Below, in pieces: positions 11,296 through 22,241 of a stretch of DNA of 64,000 nucleotides. Under the pieces are notes generated by a model. It was not told the origin of the DNA and made no database searches. It saw only the letters and a program-made list of their open reading frames with translations. Made by a program: the position numbers and the translations under genes. Positions within the stretch are counted from its first letter, which is position 1. The number at the start of each line of letters is the position of its first letter. This DNA comes from Klebsormidium nitens (Eukaryota; Streptophyta; Klebsormidiophyceae; Klebsormidiales; Klebsormidiaceae). Where the stretch lies: positions 49,307-113,306 of the forward strand of contig DF237232.1 in the NCBI GenBank assembly GCA_000708835.1, read 5' to 3'.

Positions 11296-14200
11296 CTAGT
11301 TTTGGGAGCTGCACTCCGCTCTGCACCGCCCGCCCTGCGCGAGCCGGCCCTCGCATGCCAGGTAGTCCACCCAGTGGTCGCTGCGATTGCCCAGGATGCT
11401 CTTGCCGCCTGTCTCCAGCATTGGGAAGTTCTGTCGGGCGAAGCACGCCCCCCCCGAGAGCAGCTCCAGCTCGTCCTTCCTCAGCTCCGCCCCGGACTCA
11501 TTCACAAAGGGCGCCATCCCCTCCTCCCCCTCGACATCTGCCCGCCCCTGGAGGAGCGCCTCGAGGCGCGTGGCCCCCCGCCCCGTGTACTCGCGCGACT
11601 GCGCCACCTGCATGCTCCAGCTGGACTCGCTGGTCCCCAGGAACACGGCCCCGCGCTGGCTCACCTCCTGCTCCACCAAACTGATGAACGACGCGTGCTC
11701 GCGCAGCAACGCTCCGAGCACGTCCGCCCCCTTTTCTCCGACCTCCCGTTCCACTTGCGGTGTCTCCCCTATTCCGCTGGTAAACACTCTGGCCGCCTGT
11801 CGGGTAGGTTCAGTCTGCCCCGCATCGCGGCAGTGCTCGAGGACCACCACCCGCTGCACCGCGTCGTGAGCCAGCAGCCCCGCAATTGCTCGTTCCACCA
11901 GCCGGCAGCTCTCCGGCCCGCGGATGAAGCCGTCGGTGGATAAGAAGAGCGTGGCGAGCCCCGCCGCCCGCATGCGCTCCCCCACGGCCGCCACGAAGTC
12001 GTCCACGCTGACTCCCGTCACGACGGCCAGCATCGGATCACCACAGGACGCAGGCGAGAAGTCGGCCGCGACCTGCCGCCATGCGTCGTGAGGGGGGATG
12101 AGAGACGGAGCCCAGAGTGCGCCATAGTTGCAGCGCACAAAGCAGAGGTGGTCCGTCGGCTTGTCGCGGCAGCGCAGCTCCTCCACGCGCCAGTGCAGGG
12201 CCAGGTAGGGCGTACCACCGAGCAGCTGCTGCTGGACGTGGTCTGCGTAAGCGCGCACCTGCGGCAGGGACGGAGATGAGAAAGATGACAAACAAGGCAG
12301 GCCAATAAGCAGGCCGTGAGATGCGTAGACACGATATTCTCGGGGGTGAACCACGAAGGTGAAGGTCGAAGGCGGCCCCTGAGGCGATACACGAATCAAA
12401 AACTTCTGTCGTGTCTACCAGCCCGCTAGCCACCACCCCAAAGCATCGTTACTGAATTAGACATAACCTCGATGTAATCCAACTGCGAGTTCGTCAAAGG
12501 CACCAAATTTTGATGGGAATTTTGCTAGTCGAGAGAATTTGGTGGCAGAGAAGATGAAGAGGGGCTGAAACGGGGACACCGGAGTCTGGGCCACTTTCTT
12601 CGAGGATCTTAGCCACGTATGGGGCCGAAAGGTGCCACCTTTCTGCAAAACAAGGCCATCGGTGCTTAGGAAAAGTGATGGCTTTTCGACGTAAAGGGTT
12701 GACTGGTAGAAAGGCTGTCTCTTCATTCAAACAAGCGGTAGTGTAAGCTTACCTTGTCGGACGGCTTGACGCTGGAGTAGAAGAGCCGCCACGGCTCCCG
12801 GAAGCGAAGCCCCAAGAAGGTGGTGGTCCCTAAGCAGGCCACAGCGCGGGACGAGCTGAACCAGGCCTCCAGGCTGGCGCGGCTCGACAGGCTGGACGAG
12901 GACGCGCGGGGGGAGACCTGCGGGGGGAGGAACGAGGAAAGAGATGAGCGATCCGCCAGTTGCATGTGCGGGGCGAAGTTCATGAGGGTGCTGACATCAG
13001 CATCACGCAAGGTCAGCCTCTGCGAGGAAGGCCTCCGGTGTTCAAAGCAGGGGCGCTTGTTGGCCCAGAAAAAGCGGGTCGATCAACATGACACACCGCT
13101 CCTTTCCATATCCATACATGTGTTTGTCAGCCACTGTAAACGAGATACAGGCTTGCCATTCCCTATAGAAAGGGGCCGCATGTGGGGGGTAAGATTCCTC
13201 TGGCCTTACACCCAACACATAGGCCAAGGACATGGAATGAAGACCATTCTATTCACAACTTTTGATCCCGCCGTTTCAGGACAAAGGTCATGAAGAACCC
13301 GATTCATGACATTTTTGACCTTTGTGAAGCACTTTGAAGAACCCGTTCTCCAACGGACACATGCCATCCCTCCCCGTTCCGGCATCACTCACTTTCCTCC
13401 CTAGGCGCAGCCCATGCGCTGCTGCGTAGTCGTCCCATGTCGGGTACTTGAGGCCTGGCCCGCGCTCGAGGAAGTAGCTCTCCATGAAGTGCAGCTCCTC
13501 CAGCAGGCCCCCGCACGCGGCGGCGCACTCCTCCAGGGGCCGCACGCGCACCACTGGCCGCAGGCTGTCCACCAGAAAGTGGTCCGACCACCTGCAATGT
13601 GACCACATGGGGGCTTAGCAGGGCTGACAAATCCGCTCCAAGCGCAGTTCGTCCAATCCGGGGCAGGACCTCCCAGTAAGTAGAAGCTAAGATGTGACAC
13701 TGAGTGCTTCCAGTACAGCGGATTGGAAATGGAGCAAACCTAACTTGGTTCATTCCTTTATTTCACCACCTTCAGATGAAAAGCAGACTGTTGTGGGGTT
13801 TGACCTGCAGCAAGGTCTAAAGCCATGCCCCCCAGAACGCGTTTTACTCCAACATAGTGATTGACTGAGATCTCCCAAAGGTGTAGAGCCCAGTTGATGC
13901 TGGGGTATTTGCGGCTATGAAGAGGACGCAGGTTTAGGTGGGGCTCTCGGTAGAAGAAGCGTGGGGGAAGACATGGCCAGGGGCAAAAAGGGAGCAGAAG
14001 GGGTTGAAGGTGACCAAAGGCGACAGCTTTTCCCAAGAATGGGTGGCTAGAAGACTACACGCCCAAAACGTCGTCATGATGTCATCAGGTCCTATTGCAT
14101 GCACACGGTTTCATGTGGCGCCATCAGGCGGGGGTGGCAGCGTTTGACAATCTGCAGAGTGCTGCTTGGCAGCAAGTAATCATGTGATGTTTGGAACTGT

Positions 14201-14835
14201 AACTACAATGCTGGCCCAATGCTGATCCTCACGATGCTGATCACCACTCCAGTCAAGCTGTGGTGTCATCATTTGACCTTTGGATGTAAAAGCGAAGTTG
14301 GAAGAGCGCCTCACTTTGGCACTTGGTTCAGGTCATCCCCTCCCTTGTGTTCCTTGGGCTGGGCCAGCGGGTTGGCGAGGCAGAGGGTACGGTTGAGTAT
14401 GCGTGCAGTGTAGGCTGCAGAGATGAACTCCTGCAGCTGGTTCCCCACCCCCCACCTCTCGTCCACCATGGGGAACAGAAACTGCTCCGGCCCATCAGGG
14501 CTCGCGGCCCCGGCATCCCAGCGATCCCCCCTCGTGATGGACCCTTCACCGGAGCTGCTGAACGTGACCGTCTGCGTGACTGTCACGGACGTCTCTGCGA
14601 CCCACTGGCCCTTGCGCCACTTGAAGGCGGGTGTGCTGTTCTTGAGCAGTGCCAGGAGCTGCCCCGCCAGCCCCGCCGCGGGCAGGCCCAGCAGGCCCTC
14701 GTCCACAGAGCGCACGCCTGCGGGTTCGCGCCACTGGAACAATGGCACTGCAACCACCGCGGCCAAGAGAAGGAGGCCCACCAGAAAAGCGCGCAAATAA
14801 AGGCGGGCAGCGGAGGGCTCAGGGCTGATCGACAT
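11296..14835 (-). CDS. GDP-fucose protein O-fucosyltransferase-like type II membrane protein
   Basis: Exons 14835-14315, 13591-13393, 12917-12753 and 12258-11296 join in phase to 615 residues. A single membrane anchor near residues 12-33 (YLRAFLVGLLLLAAVVAVPL) after a short cytosolic tail fits a Golgi type II glycosyltransferase. The donor-binding start looks like the O-fucosyltransferase superfamily: DERWGVGNQLQEFISAA at about 125-141, with R127 before the G-x-G-N-Q loop. A later HWRVEELRC (317-325) matches the conserved His-x-Arg strand, and VFLGTSESSWSMQV matches the C-terminal nucleotide-sugar motif. The reaction would be transfer of fucose, or another sugar, from GDP-sugar to a protein or glycan. 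It is head-to-head with the myotubularin gene, 455 bp away. The exact acceptor cannot be told. Confidence 0.85.
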
Positions 14836-15290
14836 TGTGGAGCCCCTGCATTACTCCAGGGACCACCATGGAGCAAGCAAATGGGTGCATGGCGGCCCTG
14901 CCATGGGCATTTCACAGAAGGACGAAGAGCAGGCGTTGCAGAATCCAGCAAGGAATTGCAAGGAAATCGCCTTGCACAATTGCACGTGCTGAAACGCACG
15001 GCATTAGGGTTTCGGCAACTTTCGGCGTCAAATCAAAAACTTGAATTTAAATTAGGGTTTGAGAACGCACGTGACTTCAGAGCAATTGGCTGGGGTGCTG
15101 TGCACTACAATAGCAGCTCAGTGCCAGTAGCATGCGCTGGCAGTGCCCAGTTGGAGGTGAACATGTTCTTTTCCTTTCCTTGAAGAACAGCGATGATGGA
15201 GGATCTGTTCAGCGAGGTGTTCTTGGAGCTCTCAATGGCCTGTAGTCCTACATATGGGCCTAAGTTGGTGGCGTGATTTCAACCAAGCTA
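14836..15290. promoter_or_regulatory. Divergent gap between glycosyltransferase and myotubularin genes
   Basis: At 455 bp this is the shortest head-to-head gap in the window. It contains an AATTTAAATT block near 15040-15050 and two copies of TTAGGGTTT (about 15003 and 15052), resembling plant telo-box elements. It has no TACCGTA/TACGGTA motif and no gene. Confidence 0.45.
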
Positions 15291-18200
15291 ATGGAGCTGT
15301 CCGACAGCGGCGGCCTGCTTGGCGGTCGTTGGCTGAGCGTTGAGGTGAGGCATACTGGCCACCGGTGGTTTTGCAGCGTGCAATTGTACAATGTCTTGTC
15401 GAGTTGATTACCTATCTTTCGATCGAAAACCTGATGCTGTTCGACATACTCATAGGCCCAAGAAGTGGCGAGCTCTCGGGCCACCCGTCCTCTGAAAAGA
15501 GTGATTCGAAAACTTTTCCAACCTGATGGTGCCAAATGTTATCCTCCCGCAGCCATCTGCCAGTGCTGCCGCAGTGTCTGAGATCACCGCCAATTTCCTG
15601 CTACCAAATGAGGGAGTTGTTGCACAGGTGAGCCCTACCCTGGTCACCTGTCACGTCGACCTTGTGACAAGACATGCGCTGTTTGTTCAGCTGACGAAAG
15701 GAAATTATACTCTCAGCTGAGCAGATTTTAGAGAAAGCTTTGAATGGCACTTTCCTAGCCGTGTGCTGCACAATGATCCTGGCCATCGTCACTTCCTTAC
15801 TGAACCTTGCCGTCCGCGACTGGGCAGGTCTACAATGTGACGCTGGTGAACACTGGGGAGGATGGCATGCTCCTTGTCACCAACTTCCGCCTCGCCTTCC
15901 TGGCCGCCGGAGCGGCGCTCTCTCCGGCCCCAATCGCGGATATCCCCTTGGCGCTCATCGACCGCGTCACCAAGAGCATCAGCAGCAAGACTGCTCTGGC
16001 ACTGGCGCGCGCACACCGCGGCTCCTATGGCGAGAATGGCGTTCGACTGATGCATGTGGCGGCTAAGGATTTGCGCCATGTGGTGCTGGCGTTCCGGCCC
16101 CACACGAAGCAGCGGCGGCTCATCTTTGACACACTGCAGCGCGTGGGCAAGCCGGCCAGGCTGCAGGAGCTGTACGCATTTGCGGGGAGCGCGGCACGGT
16201 CGACGGGGGGTGGGGGTCACACGTTTGGCATGGAGAACGCCTTTGGCCGGCTGCGCTCGGAGTACGAGAGAATCCTGCGACAAGCGGACGAGAAGCTGGT
16301 GAGGGATGCATGTTTGCCTGGGCGACAACCCAAGTTGACCATGTCTTTAAGGGCTCCGCTCACAGCTTCTCTTATATCAAACCCGCGGAGTTCTCTTTAT
16401 ACTGAATCCCTTTTCTAAACCATTTCAAATCTGTAGAATGAAGTTCCGTGTCTCGTGTGCAGCCCGCATCATCTGCCGGGCGGTGGCGCATCAGCGATGC
16501 CAACTCTGGCTACATGCTCTGCACGAGCTACCCCTCGCAGCTGCTGGTCCCTGCCCCCATCAGCGATGCGGAGCTGCAGGCGGCCGCCGCCTTCCGCGGG
16601 CGTGGGCGCATCCCCGTCATCACATGGGCGCACGCCAACGGCGCTGTCCTGGCACGCTCCGCACAGCCGCTGGTGGGCCTCATGATGAACAGCCGCAGCG
16701 AGGCGGACGAGGCTCTCGTGTCCAGCCTCTGGAGGAACACCGACGCAGGCCCTGCGAGCGGGAGCCAGCGGGGGTCCGGGAGCCAGAGCGTTGTGAGCGG
16801 GCAGGTGGGGGGGACGCCCACTCGGCAGGGCAGCTTCAGCGGGGTGCTGGAGGCGAGCCCGCGGCGGGCTCATCGGAAGCTGTACATCGTGGACGCTCGG
16901 CCGAGGAAGAACGCGTTTGCCAACGGGGCCATGGGGGGGGGTTCGGAGGGCGCCAACTACGCGCACTGCGAGGTGGTGTTCCTGGGGATTGAGAACATCC
17001 ACGCCATGCGCGAGAGCTTCAATTGCCTCGCGCTGTACATTGACAGCTACGGCGCAGGGGCGGGTTTCGACATGAGCCGGCCGCCCCCTCCCTTGGACAC
17101 GAGCTGGCTGGCGCACAGCGGCGCGCTGCTGGCGGGGGCAGCGTGGGTGGCGGGCAAGCTGCAGGAGGGCTCCTCCGTGCTGGTGCACTGCAGCGACGGG
17201 TGGGACCGCACTGCGCAGCTCACCGCGCTCGCGCAGCTGCTGCTGGACGGGCACTACCGCACCTTCGACGGCTTCCGCGCCCTGGTGGAGAAGGACTGGC
17301 TGGCGCTGGGGCACCCGTTTGCGGAGCGGCTGGGCCTGCCGGACGCCAGCGCGGCGGGGCAGGGCAGCATCAACCTGGGGGCCAGCATGTGGGAGAGGCG
17401 GCCCAGCGACGGAGGCACGCAGGACGCACGCAGGTGAGGGGCGGGGGGGCATTTGTCACAGCCTTGGCAGCAGACGCTTGTGTCGATGCCAACGTTTGAG
17501 AGCGGCGTCTCGAATTGAGTGAAATCGCTCCCGTCACTTGGGCAAAATGAAGTAGCGTGGAGCCGAGTTGACAGGCTCCCTGTCGCCACGTCTCGAATCC
17601 CAGAGCATAACGACTGCGTCTTTCCAACATGCTTCTAGGTGAAACTGCCGCCGCCTGCTGGTTGTCGTCCGTCCGTCTAGGGGGACAATTTTACGCTTCT
17701 GTTTTCAATAGTCGACTTCGTACGTCGTCCAGTCAGAGGCAGATATGATGCAGTCCTTGCTAAACATTTGATTCGGTTCGCTTCTTTTTTTGGATTGTTT
17801 TGGGCGTCTCTGGAGCGTTGATAGGTACACTGCATCAACAAAAAAATTGGCCCTGGACTTAAAGTGGAACATTGGCCTGTGAAATCTCCATGTAGTCCCG
17901 CTTGTTAGCTTCAACCCGTGATTTACTCTTCTGGCTGGAGGGCAGGAGTGTCAATGGATGAGTTTCATTTCTTGTAACTCTGAAGCTCCTTGCTCATGGC
18001 CGTCGGCATGGAGAAAAGGAAAGACGTTTCGGCCAGCGCGAAGATTGCATGCTCGCAGCCGCCACTTCTGTGCAGCTGCAAGTTTCGTCCGTTTGTTGGC
18101 ATCGTCTTTTCTGTGCAGTCTCAACCGGTATTTCACGACAGTGGTACTTTGACTTCTCCATAACCTCTACAGCGCGATCGTCTCCTCACCCATGCACCTA

Positions 18201-20264
18201 GTCGACAATCACCAATCTCCACTCTGTTTTTTGGCTGCTCAGGTCCCCTGCCGCCGCCGCCGCCTCTGCTGCCGCTGCCGCCGCAGTATTGGGCGCGGCC
18301 CCGGTGGGCGGCCACAACAACGCGGCCAACCAGGCGCCCATCTTTGCGCAGTTCATTGACTGTGTGGCGCAGCTGCTGCGGCTGTACCCGCGCGCCTTCG
18401 AGTTCAGCGCGGCCTTCCTGGTGGACCTGCTCGACTGCGTGCACTCGTGCCGCTTCGCCGACTTCGTGTGCAACAGCGAGGCCGAGCGCGTGCTCCTCGC
18501 CACGCACCAGCTGCCGGCCGCCTGGGACGCGCTCGCCGACAAGCGCTCCTCCGCCAAGGGCCACGCGCACCGCAACCCCTTCGCGGCCGACCGTGAGCCC
18601 CCGCCCCCTGCCAACGACGTGCTTCGTGTGCTAGGTGGAAAACGAAAGACTGCCTTAATATGTTGGCTTCTTTATCAGCACCGTCAGAGTTTCCTCCACC
18701 TCCTTAGCACCCGTTCCTTAGACTCCCCTTCTCCCCAACGCGTCCTCTGAGGTCAGACTGACGAACCAATCTCTTCGCTGTGGTTTGACCCGCTTGTCCG
18801 TGCCGCGTGCAGGGTACACGGGTCCGCTGTCCCCCGCCCCGGCGTCGCTGGTGCCCACGCTGTGGGCGCGCTACTTTTTGCGGTGGCAGGACCAGGGCCG
18901 CGCCGACCTGGGCCCCGGCCAGCTGGCGGCGCTGGACCCGGTGGAAGGGCTGGCCACACAGTTCGAGGTCGCGCTGCTAACCAACAAGAAGGTCAGGATG
19001 ACCTTGTATTGGTTTCCTTGTGACCAGAGTGTGCGGCGATAGCAGTGGTTATAAGTGAAAGGGTAAAGGGACCACGTAAGGGGGGCGTGAGCAGGTCTCA
19101 GCACTAAGCAGTGTTTCTGCTGCTTATGCTCATGAAACGAGGAAGTGGCCCAGATCGCAGTCCTGTCGACCTTCACTGGTGTTCTGCAATTGGTTGACAT
19201 ACTTCGCCGGTTCGCTTGCTGAAGCTCGCGGATGCCTCTCATAAACGCCGTTCCCCCGTTCAGGCCCGCAAGGAGGCGGAGGCGCGCGCGCACGCAGCGG
19301 CGGCGCGGGTACTGGACCTTGAGGCGAGCCTGCGGGAAGAGACGGTGCGGCGGCGGCAGGCCGAGACGGCCGCCAGGCGGGCGCAGAGAGAAGTGAAGGC
19401 CATGCGGCAAGTGATGGCGACCATGGGCTGCCAGTGCAGGTGAGGAGGGCAAGCGGCGGGCAGCCCGAGAGAACGAGGGCCGTTAGTGGAGAGGGGGCAG
19501 GCCCCAGCAGCGGAGGGGGGCGACAGGGCCTTCCCATACTGTTGGCCTGCAAAAGGTCGTCCGTTGCTGAGACAGGCCAGCTGCCCGGGAATACGAACTG
19601 TCAGGCGATAGCTCTGCTGGACCTGAATGCTACAAGATGATTATGACAGCAGTGTCGCTTGTTTAAGAAAGCCTGACCGCAGTCTTTCTGCGTGGCCTCC
19701 CAGGGTGTCCCGCGAGAACTTCGGCACTGCGAGTTGGGAGGAGAGCGAGCGCGGGTCGGTGGACGACGGGGACGCGGGGTCGTCGTACCACTACGTGCAC
19801 CACGACGCCGGCAGCGGGCCCACCGACGTGAGCGCACCTTGGGGCTTGCGCTCTGAGCGAACGGAAGGCGAATCTGGTTGAGGGGGTCCGATGGAAAGCG
19901 GGGCTCTAGACAACCTCTTGATGGCGACTTATAGTTGTGAATGTGATGATTGTTCTCCTTGGTATTGGTTTCGTGGACCTCACGCTGGCTGGCCTGCCTC
20001 GGGGTGCAGGAGCCGTTGTCGGTGTCGGTGACTGCCCTGGACGACAGCAGCGACGAGGGGTCGTGTACCGGGAGCCACCGCACGCAGTTCCTGTCCAGCT
20101 GGCACAGCAGCGACTGCAGCTGGAGAGCGGCGCGAGGGAGCTGCTCGCGGGCTGGCAGCGACTTTGCGGGATTGAAAGTGGATTACGACGCGTTTAGAGC
20201 AGTGCCAATCGTGCCAAGTTACTTTGGTAGAGATCGTTCTGTAGATAACCTGGACCATGGATAG
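15291..20264 (+). CDS. MTM: Myotubularin-family phosphoinositide 3-phosphatase
   Basis: Nine exons (15291-15344, 15553-15627, 15828-16298, 16463-17433, 18243-18592, 18813-18991, 19264-19439, 19704-19827, 20010-20264) join exactly in phase into 884 residues. The N-terminal PH-GRAM domain starts near residue 20 and includes GMLLVTNFRLAFLA. The phosphatase domain begins at RWRISDANSGYMLC and carries the intact catalytic P-loop HCSDGWDRT (Cys443, Arg449). The family removes the 3-phosphate from PI3P and PI(3,5)P2 on endosomal membranes. The family C-terminal signature LWARYFLRWQ follows. Unusual parts are an Ala-rich insert encoded by GCC repeats at the start of exon 5, a coiled coil of about 58 residues in exon 7 (ARKEAEARAHAAAARVLDL and on), and an acidic Ser-rich tail. 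Codon use is strongly GC-biased in exons 4-7. Confidence 0.95.
18245..18288 (+). repeat. Imperfect GCC trinucleotide repeat coding for alanines
   Basis: At the start of myotubularin exon 5 a run of GCC/GCT/GCA codons encodes eleven alanines broken by one serine (about residues 526-537). It lies between the phosphatase core halves and is likely an unstructured, length-variable insert. Confidence 0.8.
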
Positions 20265-22241
20265 AAGTCGCAAGTTGTCTGAACGCTCCTCAAAGAGCAC
20301 GTGAGATACATGTCGGTGATGCTCTGCTTTGCTCGACTGACATCGTGTGGTGCGGCAGCAGCCCAGAGCGCCAACAAGTCTGCAGACAGAGATCCTCGAT
20401 GGTCGCCTGGCCGCCGAGTCTAGCTTGATCAACTCAGCTCGCTTAGTAACTCTGGTCCCATCCAAGGTACCGGCCACGCGGGGATGTGTAGTGTCAACAT
20501 CTAATCCAAACTCGAAGAAGCATCCGGCTGCTGCTTTGTACAGTCATTGAAATCGCTTGAGAAGATTTCCGGAAGCAAACGGGCAGTTCATCATCAGCCC
20601 AAACAATTGATTCCATCAAACCATGGTACTAAGTCAGTAGCTTTTACACAGGTGCCAGCCACTGGCCGGGGCGGCCCTGATTCGGGAGTTTACGCTGACT
20701 CGCATGCAACCGCAACCCATCGGTTCCTCAGGGAGTGAATTCAGTATGCACCCTTATTTATGGCACTGGAGGTGCGCATTCTTGCACTCTTGTCATTATG
20801 TTCATGCAACGTCCGCGGACTTGGGGTGGGCTGCTTTATTCAACATAAGATTTTGTGCCATGTGTACACATATACTTGAGCGGTGACTAGCCGGGGTTTC
20901 TGTACGGTCATGCATGCAGATCTGCAACCTTAGGCCCTGCACATGACGTGCCGCGGACCATCCGATGCGATCCTGGCCGGCCGGCATGGGCCCGGGCGGC
21001 GCACGCGATAGCCGACATGATCTACAACCGGTACCGCAAGGGCAAGGACAAGGAGAAGTCATCTAATCGGCGACGCATATTCAAGTGTCAGGCTAGGCTA
21101 GCTCGGGCAATGTAACACGCACGACCGAGTAGCGTAATTCGATCCGATCACTTCGTCGCATTAGAACATTTGCATTGCATAACCATGATGCTTCTCATGC
21201 CTACCATGTTAGATTGAATGCTTGTTAGCGTACATGTAGGTTAGGCTTTGCAGATCGATCGCTGGACATGACTGGCAGCCATAGCAAGCTGCGGGGTCAA
21301 CAAACTATCCCGGGTATGCCGGAGACCGTGCTCCATGGCCATGGTGGCTAAGGACGTTAATAATTTAGAAGTTACCATCATATTATATGCATGTCCATCA
21401 TGAAGTATATACCGGAGTACGTGTTAATTCTGCAATCTGATCCATGCCGATCCATTTACTTGCATTGATCGATATCTTAGCAAACATTGCTGTACGTTAT
21501 AAGCCAAATTATAGCTATAGTATTACTTTAGTATAAACCGCGCGGGCTGCGCGCGTATACTAGATATCAAGCTCGCGATCGCAAGTCCGATCATCGGTTC
21601 AGCATGTGCCACATGTGCAAACAAAGTTTTAGTGGCGAAAAACTTAACTTCATGTCGAGTCTGTGTACATGTCAATGCCGCCGGGCTGCCCGGCCGGGTG
21701 CATTATGCCGGCATCGAGTCCGGTCACATGCAACAAGCTAGAACTTTACGTTTCCAGCCATCTTCAATGTCGGGAGCTCTGCGCCACATCGGTCGAAATT
21801 AGCTGGGCCCAGGCCTATAGCACAGCTAGTGGCATATTCGGTTTGCATGCGAGTCAGTTGACAACGGGAGGCTCCAGGAATCTTGTCAGCTGCATGCCAA
21901 GCAGCCCCCGCGGAGGACAATTTTGGTGAGTGTCGGATCGGTCTGTAGCGTTGTCTATGCTCAACGAGCAGTCTTTGTAAAACATTGTTGAACTCCCGCA
22001 TAAGCAGCCGCAACTCCATGAAAAACTGCAAATCCCAATTTTAGAGTCACAAAACTTGACTGGTCCAGGCTCGCTCAGCCAAGGACCAAGGTACTGAGAC
22101 CTATCATGGGTTGACTCGGATCGATTATCGCTAATTAACTTGTAAAGGAACTGAGCTTCGCGAAATGCTCTCGCCTGGTGTGATCTCTTACTTCAATCTT
22201 TATTAGCATCCCTCCACATGCAATCCAGATCATTCTTGCGT
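20265..22241. other. Convergent intergenic gap 3 with the strongest palindrome-word island
   Basis: Nearly 2 kb between opposing stop codons, without a gene. In 20881-21720 (840 bp) I count 19 CATG and 12 GATC against about 3.3 expected each; GGCCGGCCGGC, GATCGATC, GGCTAGGCTAGC, CCATGGCCATGG and GCGCGCG also occur. The change in texture is abrupt around 20880. The myotubularin 3' UTR probably occupies the first few hundred bases. Confidence 0.75.

Noticed and set aside
11302-11943. 213-codon plus-strand frame opposite the glycosyltransferase last exon
   Set aside because: Antisense shadow; low-complexity Pro/Arg/Leu sequence without a family.
16469-17452. 327-codon minus-strand frame opposite myotubularin exon 4
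   Set aside because: Antisense shadow of a GC-rich coding exon that carries a clear phosphatase motif on the plus strand.
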